Both the position numbers and the translations under genes were made by a program. 33,693 nt of DNA from an uncultured Chitinophagales bacterium (GTDB taxonomy: Bacteria; Bacteroidota; Bacteroidia; Chitinophagales; JAHDHT01). This document shows positions 8,700 to 17,195 of this stretch, piece after piece. The stretch is taken from positions 1 through 33,693 of the forward strand of contig CALHDG010000124.1 in NCBI GenBank assembly GCA_938023075.1, written 5' to 3'. The notes beneath the pieces were generated by a model that saw only the letters and a program-made list of their open reading frames with translations, did no database searches and was not told the origin of the DNA. Within the stretch, counting starts at the first letter, position 1. Every line of letters begins with the position of its first letter.

Positions 8700-11054
8700 A
8701 TGAAAAATCTTTATCTAATGATAATAATGTGTGTAATTGGCACAAGCCTTAGTTATGCACAATCGCAGTTAAAAAAAGCAGACAAACTTTTTGAAGAATT
8801 TAAGTTTGTTAAAGCCTTAGATCAATATATGGCTGCCTATGAAAAAGAGCAAAGTGAAGCGGCTATTTCTGGCATCATCGAATCATACAAAAGAATGGGG
8901 GCTTTAAATGAAGCCGAAAGTTATTTACAGCAATTGGTCAATATGCCTTCTACCCGTCCGGTATATAAATTATATTTGGGGCAATCGTTATTAAGCAACG
9001 GCAAATATAAAGAAGCGATGGAAGCCTTTACAGCTTATGCCGAATTGGTTCCTTCTGATTCAAGAGGAAAATCATTTTTGGATGTTGCCGATAACTACAC
9101 TAAGTTAAATATGGATGATCCGCAAATGATGGTGCGAGCTTTGGATATGAATTCGCCATACGATGATTACAGTCCGTGTTTTTATAAAGATGGGTTCATT
9201 TTTTCATCGGATAGAGGTGGTGTAGATGCCAATAAAATGTACGATGTTACGGGTAGACCATTTTGCGATTTGTATTTCACACCGAGTGAAGGAGATTTAC
9301 AGCATTCCGTTTCTGATTTATGGGGGGGCAACATCAATACCGAATATCACGAAGGAACTTGTGCTTTTTCTAACGATGGCAATAAAGTATATTTTACCAG
9401 AGATAATTATTTTAAAAGAAGATTAACGCCAAGTTCAGATGATATTGTTCAACTAAAACTATTTGTAGCCGAAAGAGAAGACGAAGATGCCAAGTGGGAA
9501 ATTGTTGATGAAATTCCATTTAATAATGATGATTATTCCGTGATGCATCCTTCATTAAGTGAAGATGGTAATGCGCTGTATTTTGCTTCGACTATGCCGG
9601 GGGGTTATGGTGAAAGTGATATTTATGTGTCTTACCGGGTAGGCTCCTCTTGGGGTACACCAGAAAACTTAGGTCCTGAAATTAACTCAGAAGGGCGCGA
9701 TCAATTTCCATTTATAGCCAAAGATGGTACTTTATTTTATGCCTCTGATGGTATTGCCGGCTTAGGCGGTTTAGATATTTTTAAATCGAGATTAATTGAT
9801 GGCAATTGGGCATCACCAAAAAATATGGGGGCTCCTTTAAACTCTAATGGCGACGATTTTGGTTTGATTATGGAAACCGAATCCCGTTCAGGTTACTTCA
9901 CCTCTCGTAGGGCAGGCGGTAGCGGCTTAGATGATATTTATTCTTTCAAACAAACCGATTGCATCACTTTAAGCGGTACGGTTGTAGACGAAGAAACCGG
10001 CGCAGCAGTAGCCAATGCCCGGGTAATGATTAAAGATGAAGATGGTGCCGTAGTGTTTGAAGATGATGCCGATGCGAATGGTATGTTTTCCACTTGTCTC
10101 GATGCCGAAAATAATTATGCGGTAAGTGCCAATCATGAAAATTATAATCAAAGTGGCAATGAAAATATTTCTACTTATGGAATAACTGAAAAGTCTGCTT
10201 CATTACAAGTTAATATGTCGAATAAACTTATTGAAGAAGAAGTAGCTAGCGATGATAATACCACACCTGTTGCAGATGCCGGTACAGATGCTTCTGAAAC
10301 AGCCACCAATACTGGCGATGAAGGTGGATGTACGCTTTCCGGTAGAGTTTTTGATAATGCTAGCGGAACAGGCTTACAAGGCAGCAAAGTTACTTTGCAA
10401 GCTTTAAGTGGTGGTGCACAAGAAACTTATACGGATGCTTCGGGTTATTATAGCTTTAGCATTAGTGCCGATACAGATTACAAAGTTTATTCAAATACTA
10501 CCGATTATTATACTGCCAATACAGGCTTTAAAACCGTTGCCGGCGATTGTAATAAAAATTTGGATTTAGGTTTAGATAGAATTGAAATGAACAAAGCGAT
10601 TACCTTAGAGCATATATATTATGATTTGGGCAGCGCGAATATCCGACAAGATGCCGTACCTGAATTAGAAAAATTAGTGACTTTAATGCAAGAAAATCCT
10701 GGTATTACCGTCACCTTATGTTCACATACCGATTCAAGAGGTAGTGATTCTAATAACTTAGATTTGTCGCAACGAAGAGCACAAGCGGCTGTTGAATATA
10801 TTGTTTCACGAGGCGTTGATGCCAGTAGAATAACACCAACCGGTTTTGGTGAATCGCAATTGTTAAACGAATGTGCCGATGGGGTAACTTGTAGTGATGC
10901 AAAGCATCAACAAAACAGAAGAACCGAATTTAAAATTACCGGCTACGATTCTGGCATTTTATATTCAGAGTCTAAATATTTTGATGGCAGTAGTACCGTT
11001 CCTTCCTCAGATATTTATGGTTCGGGCACTTCGCCTATGTTTATTGATAAATAA
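8700..11054 (+). CDS. PorE-like OmpA family protein (TPR, PD40 propeller, two CRD folds, OmpA)
   Basis: The 784-aa protein has a signal peptide (MKNLYLMIIMCVIGTSLSYA). Next come TPR-like helices to about residue 125 and a WD40/PD40-type propeller at about 145-410 (DDYSPCFYKDGFIFSSDR, HPSLSEDGNALYFAS, DIFKSRLIDGNW). Two carboxypeptidase-regulatory-like folds start near residues 421 (CITLSGTVVDEETGAAV) and 544 (CTLSGRVFDNASGTGL). A C-terminal OmpA domain lies at about 634-755 (CSHTDSRGSDSNNLDLSQRR, TPTGFGE). The order TPR-propeller-CRD-OmpA is that of PorE, the periplasmic T9SS component that anchors the machine to peptidoglycan. Here the CRD is doubled, with an acidic linker between the two. 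Several paralogues with this layout are usual, so orthology to PorE is likely but not proven. A terminator follows 44 bp after the stop. Confidence 0.85.
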   Translation: MKNLYLMIIMCVIGTSLSYAQSQLKKADKLFEEFKFVKALDQYMAAYEKEQSEAAISGIIESYKRMGALNEAESYLQQLVNMPSTRPVYKLYLGQSLLSNGKYKEAMEAFTAYAELVPSDSRGKSFLDVADNYTKLNMDDPQMMVRALDMNSPYDDYSPCFYKDGFIFSSDRGGVDANKMYDVTGRPFCDLYFTPSEGDLQHSVSDLWGGNINTEYHEGTCAFSNDGNKVYFTRDNYFKRRLTPSSDDIVQLKLFVAEREDEDAKWEIVDEIPFNNDDYSVMHPSLSEDGNALYFASTMPGGYGESDIYVSYRVGSSWGTPENLGPEINSEGRDQFPFIAKDGTLFYASDGIAGLGGLDIFKSRLIDGNWASPKNMGAPLNSNGDDFGLIMETESRSGYFTSRRAGGSGLDDIYSFKQTDCITLSGTVVDEETGAAVANARVMIKDEDGAVVFEDDADANGMFSTCLDAENNYAVSANHENYNQSGNENISTYGITEKSASLQVNMSNKLIEEEVASDDNTTPVADAGTDASETATNTGDEGGCTLSGRVFDNASGTGLQGSKVTLQALSGGAQETYTDASGYYSFSISADTDYKVYSNTTDYYTANTGFKTVAGDCNKNLDLGLDRIEMNKAITLEHIYYDLGSANIRQDAVPELEKLVTLMQENPGITVTLCSHTDSRGSDSNNLDLSQRRAQAAVEYIVSRGVDASRITPTGFGESQLLNECADGVTCSDAKHQQNRRTEFKITGYDSGILYSESKYFDGSSTVPSSDIYGSGTSPMFIDK

Positions 11055-11097
11055 TTTTTTTTAAATACACACCTAACAAACTAGACTATTATGAGAT

Positions 11098-11134
11098 GGG
11101 AGGCTTGATGCAAATTGAGCCTCCCTCTTTTTTT
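11098..11134 (+). terminator. Rho-independent terminator after the PorE-like gene
   Basis: The stem GGGAGGCT (11098-11105) pairs perfectly with AGCCTCCC (11118-11125) over a 12-nt loop, followed by TCTTTTTTT. Confidence 0.9.
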
Positions 11135-11171
11135 GGTTGAGCTATACAGCTTTTTGAGCTGATTGTTATTA

Positions 11172-11472
11172 ACTCATGTTTCGCATGTTATTTTCCGTTT
11201 ATAAAATGTTGATTATCAAAGTGTAATTATAAGATTGTGCGAATAATTTTCAATTGCGCAACAGAAGGAAAAAATTAAGACAAACGTCATCCCAGAAACC
11301 TGTGCTGAACTTGATTCAGTATTTGAAGCCATAGCGAAACAAATTATCAGGGATCGTTCTCAAACATTACAAGCGAGATCGCTGATATTCTACTCCGCTC
11401 CACTCCGCAGAATTCTGCGATGACGTTTGTTCTGAAGTTTAGCATATACTTTTAAACGTGCGAAACGTGAGT
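11172..11472. repeat. Composite nested inverted repeat (MITE-like)
   Basis: Outer arms ACTCATGTTTCGCATGTTA (11172-11190) and its complement at 11454-11472 match at 16 of 19 positions. An inner pair ACAAACGTCAT (11280-11290) and ATGACGTTTGT (11420-11430) is perfect and encloses 151 bp of imperfectly self-complementary DNA. No ORF is present. No target-site duplication is visible at the outer arms. It is probably a non-autonomous element, perhaps one inserted in another. Confidence 0.65.
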
Positions 11473-11553
11473 CATTGAAATTAGCAACAACTTTGCTGTT
11501 ACTTTATGATAATTATTTTTACACATTATTTTATATTACATCTTAAAACAAGT

Positions 11554-11750
11554 TTATCAAAGTGGTTGATACTTTCCTGTTTTCGAGTGCCTGTGTTTTT
11601 GATTCTACGAAGAACCGAAGTTTTTAAACTAGCCCCGATTGCAGCGGTTATGCTGCCTGAAGGGCATGATTTTGCAGCCTAGCCGCAGCATTTGAGCGAA
11701 AAGCGGGACGGGTGTTATTATGATGCTATAAGGTTTCGCTTCAAAAAAAA
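11554..11750 (+). repeat. Structured dispersed repeat, copy 2
   Basis: The core is CTAGCCCCGATTGCAGCGGT from 11629. The variable stem ATGCTGC (11650-11656) pairs with GCAGCAT (11685-11691). The 3' core is GAGCGAAAAGCGGGA and the tail is GGTTTCGCTTCAAAAAAAA. The left flank from 11554 (GTGGTTGATACTTTCCTG, GAGTGCCTG, TACGAAGAACCGAAG) is shared with copy 3. It lies 85 bp upstream of the peroxiredoxin-like gene. Confidence 0.82.
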
Positions 11751-11834
11751 CAATGCAAAAGTGTCAACTACTTTGTTGTTTGGATAAACTTGTCCATCTT
11801 AATGATTATTTTTGACGCCTAAATATTAAACGTT

Positions 11835-12425
11835 ATGCAGTTATCCTTCTACATATTATTAGTTGTTAGTTTTATTGGATTGAACAGTATCGAAATAAAA
11901 CAATTAGAAGTTGGCGACAAAGCCCCCCTTTTTGTTGGTGTTAACCAAATTGACGAAACTATTAGTTTAGAAGCCTTGTTGGAAGAGGGTCCGGTAGTGA
12001 TGACTTTTTACCGCGGCAAGTGGTGTCCTTTTTGCAACAAATATTTAGCTGAGTTGGATGAAAATTATCCGAAAATGAAAGAGCTTGGTGCCAACTTAAT
12101 TGCGATATCGCCTGAATTACCCAAACATATACAGCAGACCGCCAATAAAATGGAACACCCTTATTCCATCATTTCTGGTGGAACATCCATTATGCAACAA
12201 TATGGTGTTGATTTTCAGTTAGACAAAAAAACCAAAACAAAGTATAAACTGTTCGGTATAAATGTTGCTAAACGCAATGGTATGGATGATTACACTTTAC
12301 CGGTACCTGCCACCTATGTAATTGACAAAAAAGGTGTAATCGTGTATAAACATTTTGACGAAAATTATAAAGTAAGAGCAGAGGTTAAAGACATTTTGAA
12401 TGCTTTGGAAGCATTGCAGCATTAA
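11835..12425 (+). CDS. Peroxiredoxin-like (AhpC/TSA family) exported protein
   Basis: The 196-aa protein begins with a short hydrophobic segment (MQLSFYILLVVSFIGLNSI), which suggests export or membrane anchoring. The thioredoxin-fold core has VMTFYRGKWCPFC, with the redox Cys pair at the start of the first helix. LPVPATYVIDKKGVIVY supplies the cis-Pro loop and final strands. These match the peroxiredoxin-like group of AhpC/TSA proteins, which reduce peroxides or exchange thiols. The CPFC pair sits where the peroxidatic Cys of peroxiredoxins lies. It is a single gene between two repeat-rich gaps with no obvious operon partner. Confidence 0.85.
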   Translation: MQLSFYILLVVSFIGLNSIEIKQLEVGDKAPLFVGVNQIDETISLEALLEEGPVVMTFYRGKWCPFCNKYLAELDENYPKMKELGANLIAISPELPKHIQQTANKMEHPYSIISGGTSIMQQYGVDFQLDKKTKTKYKLFGINVAKRNGMDDYTLPVPATYVIDKKGVIVYKHFDENYKVRAEVKDILNALEALQH

Positions 12426-12460
12426 TATACCTAACAGTAACGTATATCAAAATATGAGTA

Positions 12461-12707
12461 ACTTAATTTTCGGTAGTAAAATAATTGCTGTTCCATTGTG
12501 TCAACAAATGCCACTTTACTGCAACAAGTGAACAGGTTCACTTGGATGGTTTTATGCTTTATATTTTGAATTAAGTTAACTTAAGCCCCACTAAGCCTGC
12601 GTTTTTCAACTCGTCTGTCAAAAAATGGCTTTATCAGAGTTGATAAATTTATTTTCTCATCGTTCGTTATGAAATAAATACATAAATACTACTACCGAAA
12701 CTTAAGT
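12461..12707. mobile_element. MITE-like element with 18-bp TIRs and 5-bp target duplication
   Basis: The left end ACTTAATTTTCGGTAGTA (12461-12478) and the complement of 12690-12707 agree at 17 of 18 positions. The pentamer GAGTA directly flanks both ends (12456-12460 and 12708-12712) in direct orientation, as expected for a target-site duplication. The 247-bp body has no transposase. It contains a palindrome with 9-bp arms, CAAGTGAAC-AG-GTTCACTTG (12525-12544). The right end lies 71 bp from the carB start, so the element is probably part of, or upstream of, the carB control region. Confidence 0.8.
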
Positions 12708-12778
12708 GAGTAAGCATCAAAAATTTTAATGCTTAAAAAAGCGAATTGCTTACCTTAGCCCAAAATGTAAAACAGGCA

Positions 12779-15595
12779 ATGCCAAAAGACCAGTCTATTA
12801 AAAGTATATTAATTATCGGTAGCGGTCCTATAATCATCGGGCAGGCTTGCGAGTTTGATTATGCCGGCTCACAAGCCGCACGTTCCTTGCGCGAAGAAGG
12901 GATAGAAGTGTCATTAATCAACAGTAATCCGGCTACTATAATGACGGATGAAGTAACGGCAGACCACATTTATCTGCTGCCTTTAACCGTAGCTTCGCTG
13001 GCACAAATTTTAGAGGAAAGGCAAATTGATGCAGTCTTACCAACTATGGGTGGACAAACTGCCCTTAACCTTTGCATTGAAGCCGATGAGCAAGGGCTTT
13101 GGGAAATGCATCAGGTAAAAATTGTTGGGGTAGAAATTGATGCCATTGAAAGAACGGAAAATAGAGAAATTTTTCGTCAGTTGATGATTGATATTGGGAT
13201 GCCAATAGCCACCTCTAAAATTGCCAATTCTTTTTTAGAAGGTAAAGAAACGGCACAGGAAATTGGCTTTCCTTTGGTGATTAGACCCTCGTTTACTTTA
13301 GGCGGATACGGCGGAAGTTTTGTACACAGCAAAGAAGAATTGAACGATGCTTTAGAACGCGGTTTAGAGGCATCGCCCACCCACGAGGTATTGGTAGAGC
13401 AAGCCGTTATCGGCTGGAAAGAATATGAATTGGAATTGCTACGTGACAATGATGACAACGTCGTAATTATTTGCACGGTTGAAAATATGGACCCCATGGG
13501 CATACATACCGGCGACAGTATTACCGTTGCACCAGCCATGACTTTAAGCGATACGGCTTATCAAAATATGCGGAATATGGCGATCAAAATGATGCGATCC
13601 TTAGGGCATTTTGCCGGTGGTTGTAATGTGCAATTTGCCATTAACCCATCAGACGAATCGTTAATTGCAATTGAAATTAATCCGAGAGTTTCGCGTTCAT
13701 CGGCATTGGCAAGTAAGGCAACCGGTTACCCTATTGCAAAAATTGCCGCTAAGTTAGCCATTGGATATAATTTATATGAATTAAAAAATCAAATTACACA
13801 AACGACCTCTGCCTATTTTGAACCGGCTTTAGATTATGTAATTGTAAAAGTGCCACGCTGGAATTTTGATAAGTTTCCCGGTGCATCAACTACTTTGGGT
13901 TTGCAAATGAAATCGGTTGGTGAAGTAATGGCAATTGGCAGAAGTTTTAAAGAGGCGATTCAAAAAGCATGTCAAAGTTTAGAAAGTAACCGCTTGGGTT
14001 TGGGTGCCGATGGCAAAATGTGGACGCGGGTTGATGATATTGTGCATAGCCTTGAAAACCCAAGTTGGGACAGGCTATTTAAAATTAAAGATGCACTCAC
14101 TATTGGGGTTCCTGTTAAAACCATATTTGATAAAACTAAAATTGACAAATGGTACATCCAACAAATTAATGATTTGGTGGAGTTAGAAAAAATCATTAAA
14201 AAATACACTCTCGATACCTTACCACAAAATTTATTTATAGAAGCCAAACAAAATGGGTATTCCGATGCACAGCTTGCTTTTTTGTTGGGTAGAATTAATG
14301 AAGATTTGGTGCGAACCCGCCGCTTTGAATTAGGCATTAAACGCACCTACAAAATGGTAGATACTTGCGCTGCCGAATTTGAAGCACAAACGCCGTATTA
14401 TTATTCATCATTTGAGGGCGAAAATGAAAGCATCGTTTCTGATAAAAAGAAAGTGATTGTGTTAGGCAGTGGGCCCAATCGAATTGGACAAGGCATTGAG
14501 TTTGATTATTGTTGTGTGCATGGTGTGTTGGCTTTAAAAGAAGAAGGCTACGAAGCCATAATGGTCAACTGCAATCCAGAAACGGTTTCAACTGATTTTG
14601 ACATTTCTGATAAACTGTATTTTGAACCCATTTTTTGGGAGCATATTGCTGATATTATAGACCATGAAAAACCAGAAGGCGTAATTGTTCAGCTTGGCGG
14701 ACAAACGGCTTTGAAGTTGGCAGAGAAATTTCACGAAAACGGCATTAAAATTTTTGGTACGTCTTTTAAAGGAATGGACCTCGCCGAAGACCGCGGCGCA
14801 TTTTCCGATTTATTGAAAGAGTTAGACATTCCTTATCCTGATTATGGCGCAGCTACCACCGTTGATGAAGCCATAGCAATTGCCCACCGGGTGGGCTTTC
14901 CCGTTTTGGTACGACCTTCCTATGTATTGGGCGGACAAAAAATGCGTATCGTAATAAATGATGAAGAATTGGAGCGAGGTGTTATCGATATTTTAAAACA
15001 CTTTCCGGAAAATCGTATTTTAATTGACCATTTTTTAGACCGTGCTTCCGAAGGCGAAGTTGATGCTATATGCGACGGAGAACAAGTTCAAATAATGGGT
15101 ATTATGGAACATATTGAACCTTGTGGTATCCATTCGGGCGATAGTAATTCGGTATTGCCACCTTATGGTTTGTCGCCATTGGCGGTAGATTTAATGAAAG
15201 AGTACAGCGAAAAATTAGCTGTAGCTTTAGAAATTAAAGGCTTACTCAATATTCAATTTGCCATTAAAGATGATATGGTTTATGTGATAGAAGCCAATCC
15301 AAGAGCCTCGCGTACCGTTCCGTTTATTTGCAAGGCTTATCAAATTCCTTACCTCAATGTGGCGACAAAAGTAATGATGGGCAACAAACAATTAAGCGAC
15401 TATACTTTTGAAGAACGCTTGGAGGGTTACGCCATTAAAGAACCCGTTTTCTCCTTCCATAAATTCCCCAATGTAAACAAACAACTCGGACCTGAAATGA
15501 AAAGTACGGGTGAGCGCATTTATTTTATTAAGGATACTAAGGATGCGCATTTTCGGGAGTTGTATCGGAATAAGAGTAGGTATTTGAGCCGGTAG
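12779..15595 (+). CDS. carB: Carbamoyl-phosphate synthase large subunit
   Basis: The frame is open from TTG 12746, but family proteins start MPKD, so I take ATG 12779 (938 aa). Two ATP-grasp halves are clear. The first opens IKSILIIGSGPIIIGQACEF and the second KKVIVLGSGPNRIGQGIEFD. Phosphate-loop and ligand motifs are present (VIRPSFTLGGYGGSF, EINPRVSRSSALASKATGYP, VRPSYVLGGQ, EANPRASRTVPFICKA). It makes carbamoyl phosphate from bicarbonate, ATP and ammonia delivered by CarA, for pyrimidine and arginine synthesis. The protein ends soon after the second synthetase half (GPEMKSTGERIYFIKDTKDA). The C-terminal MGS-like regulatory domain of the 1073-residue E. coli enzyme is therefore absent. I recall this shortened form from other Bacteroidota. 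carA is not in the window. A small hairpin (TAAGCAT at 12711, ATGCTTA at 12729) lies upstream. Confidence 0.95.
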   Translation: MPKDQSIKSILIIGSGPIIIGQACEFDYAGSQAARSLREEGIEVSLINSNPATIMTDEVTADHIYLLPLTVASLAQILEERQIDAVLPTMGGQTALNLCIEADEQGLWEMHQVKIVGVEIDAIERTENREIFRQLMIDIGMPIATSKIANSFLEGKETAQEIGFPLVIRPSFTLGGYGGSFVHSKEELNDALERGLEASPTHEVLVEQAVIGWKEYELELLRDNDDNVVIICTVENMDPMGIHTGDSITVAPAMTLSDTAYQNMRNMAIKMMRSLGHFAGGCNVQFAINPSDESLIAIEINPRVSRSSALASKATGYPIAKIAAKLAIGYNLYELKNQITQTTSAYFEPALDYVIVKVPRWNFDKFPGASTTLGLQMKSVGEVMAIGRSFKEAIQKACQSLESNRLGLGADGKMWTRVDDIVHSLENPSWDRLFKIKDALTIGVPVKTIFDKTKIDKWYIQQINDLVELEKIIKKYTLDTLPQNLFIEAKQNGYSDAQLAFLLGRINEDLVRTRRFELGIKRTYKMVDTCAAEFEAQTPYYYSSFEGENESIVSDKKKVIVLGSGPNRIGQGIEFDYCCVHGVLALKEEGYEAIMVNCNPETVSTDFDISDKLYFEPIFWEHIADIIDHEKPEGVIVQLGGQTALKLAEKFHENGIKIFGTSFKGMDLAEDRGAFSDLLKELDIPYPDYGAATTVDEAIAIAHRVGFPVLVRPSYVLGGQKMRIVINDEELERGVIDILKHFPENRILIDHFLDRASEGEVDAICDGEQVQIMGIMEHIEPCGIHSGDSNSVLPPYGLSPLAVDLMKEYSEKLAVALEIKGLLNIQFAIKDDMVYVIEANPRASRTVPFICKAYQIPYLNVATKVMMGNKQLSDYTFEERLEGYAIKEPVFSFHKFPNVNKQLGPEMKSTGERIYFIKDTKDAHFRELYRNKSRYLSR

Positions 15596-15608
15596 GAAGT
15601 AGCAGGAT

Positions 15609-15857
15609 CTATTTGTTAAACTTATGATAAGTATGTATAAATTCTTTATGATACTCTTTGGATTGTTCCAATAATTCACGATATGTCTTTACAAAAACCT
15701 CCCCAGAAGTAATATAAGTTTTTTCTTTCTTTTTAAATTTGTAGTCTCCTGATTTTTCACCACCTACTACATAGCAAACAACACGAGAAAATCCAGTTTC
15801 TGATGCATATTTATGTAAATATAATCGTCTTATATCCCTTTTTCCTAAAAAGGTTTT
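15609..15857 (-). pseudogene. Fragment of a second protein behind the truncated cytosine methyltransferase
   Basis: In the frame +1 to the methyltransferase, an open stretch of 82 codons with no start ends at TAG 15609-15611. It reads like real protein (RRLYLHKYASETGFSRVVCY, KKKEKTYITSGEVFVKTYRE, YHKEFIHTYHKFNK). It overlaps the last codons of the methyltransferase in another frame. The simplest reading is the C-terminal end of the gene that once followed dcm, most likely the partner restriction enzyme or an ATPase of that system. A deletion would have brought it next to the broken methyltransferase. The identity is inferred from context. Confidence 0.5.
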
Positions 15858-16392
15858 TCATATTGTTCAGGTATCTTCCACCCCTGGCAGATTTTAATCC
15901 AATAACATTTTCGAACACAAAAATTTTTGGTTGATACTTTTCAAGATACTTTGCATAATGTACATACAAATAGTTTCTGCTGTCACCTTCCATTCCATCG
16001 GAAGATCTTGCTCTGCCAACTAAAGAATAGGCTTGGCATGGCGGACCTCCAATTATTAAATCTACTTCTCTCTTTTTAAGTATCTGGTTAATTTTTTTAT
16101 GAATTTGCACATTAAATTTTGCCCCAACAGGTAAGTTAATGACTTGTTCCAATAGCTCGACCGGAACATAATAATAAAGTTCTGATCTGGACAGGTTTCC
16201 TTTTAAGTAATCCACATATTTATCAAATTGATTAGTTGATTTTAAATAATGGTAAGCTATTCGGGTCTTGAGGGTGAAACAAGCACTTTTATCCATTTCA
16301 ACATGGCAAACGGGTTTAAATCCTGCTTTAACAAATCCTTCCGACAATCCGCCGGCCCCTGAAAACAATGATATAAAACGAAATTCTGACAT
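15811..16392 (-). pseudogene. DNA cytosine-5 methyltransferase, truncated before motif VIII
   Basis: The 193-aa frame carries motif I (FISLFSGAGGLSEGF), motif IV with the catalytic Cys (GGPPCQAYS) and motif VI (FVFENV). It stops right after NLFRKKGYKTIIFT. Motif VIII, the target-recognition domain, and motifs IX and X are missing. The typical enzyme is more than 300 aa, so this is a 3' deletion product that should not recognise or methylate DNA. Its ATG overlaps the vsr stop (TAATG), the normal arrangement for a coupled operon. The fragment in the other frame at 15609-15857 marks the far side of the likely deletion. The original system cannot be named. Confidence 0.85.
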
Positions 16393-16811
16393 TAACTCGA
16401 TTTAAAATCTAATAGCAATTTATTAAGACTTCCTTCTCTTTTATCTGGTTTTAATGCACATTCCCAAATTGTAAAAACTTTCCATCCCATAACCTGAAGT
16501 AACATTGTGCTTTCTGCATCTTTTTGTCTTGTTCTGTTTATTTTATTTAACCACCATTCTGTTCTGGTTTTAGGAATAACGAAATATTTACAATTTTGAT
16601 GTCCATGCCAAAAACAACCATTTACAAAAATTACCTTTTTGTGCCTTGCAAAAACTAAGTCAGGCTTGCCGGGTAATTTTTTATGATGTAAACGATATCT
16701 GTATCCATTAGTAAAAAAGAATTTTCTAACAAGTAGTTCAGGCTTCGTATCTTTAGACCCTATTCTACTCATATTAAAACTCCTTACTTTCTTTGAATGG
16801 ACATCTGCCAT
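16392..16811 (-). CDS. vsr: Very short patch repair (Vsr) endonuclease
   Basis: The 139-aa protein has the full set of Vsr motifs: MSRIGSKDTKPELLVRKFFF, YRLHHKKLPGKPDLVFA with the metal-binding Asp, and VIFVNGCFWHGHQNC with catalytic and zinc-binding His and Cys residues. PKTRTEWWLNKINRTRQKD and GWKVFTIWECAL follow. Vsr nicks next to the T of T:G mismatches that arise when 5-methylcytosine deaminates at the partner methylase site. It precedes the broken methyltransferase with a 1-nt overlap. It appears complete although its partner is dead. A TAATTTTG -7-like box lies at 16829-16836, without a clear -33. Confidence 0.93.
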   Translation of the reverse strand: MADVHSKKVRSFNMSRIGSKDTKPELLVRKFFFTNGYRYRLHHKKLPGKPDLVFARHKKVIFVNGCFWHGHQNCKYFVIPKTRTEWWLNKINRTRQKDAESTMLLQVMGWKVFTIWECALKPDKREGSLNKLLLDFKSS

Positions 16812-16940
16812 AGATCATATTTATTAATCAAAATTAGCAGATATTATTGCAATATTATAAAGTTGTAGAATTTTTGTAGAAATTATTTTCTTTTAGTATA
16901 AAAGGTATTTAAATTAAAATCACTTTTTTTCCAATCCTTC

Positions 16941-17028
16941 ATGGTGGATTCAATCGATTTTCTCCAGCATCATACAAAATCAATTTGATACTATTCTATT
17001 AATATAACCATGCTTCATGCCAAAGCCA
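16941..17028 (-). pseudogene. Decayed 3' fragment of a glyoxalase-family gene
   Basis: These 88 bp align without gaps to 18916-19003 in the intact glyoxalase gene, with 71 of 88 bases identical. Read on the minus strand, the fragment gives WLWHEAWLY followed by two stops where the intact gene has DPDG. It then gives KLILYDAGENRLNPP. It is a dead partial copy in the same orientation, 1.97 kb from the live one. The rest of the 16812-17195 gap holds only AT-rich DNA and a small palindrome (CATCATATGATG). Confidence 0.8.
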
Positions 17029-17195
17029 AGATTAATGAAATTAAATGTCAAGTACTTCTTTTCAGCTAAACACCAAAATTTTAAATGAAAACCCCAAAAA
17101 GGCATCATATGATGTTGATATAATGTTCATGCATAAGTCAACAAAATCCTCCTGAAAGTATATTTTTATGCTACGATAACAAAAACAGCAATCAA

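Noticed and set aside
11172-11472. Target-site duplication at the outer arms
   Set aside because: The five bases outside the arms (TATTA and CATTG) do not match, so mobility is not supported by this test.
12746-12778. TTG start for carB at 12746
   Set aside because: Family members start MPKD, and the extra residues match no homologue I know. The region also holds a weak promoter-like box (TACCTTAG).
13177-13539. Long antisense frames inside carB (also 13972-14346)
   Set aside because: Chance open frames opposite a well conserved gene, with no motif.
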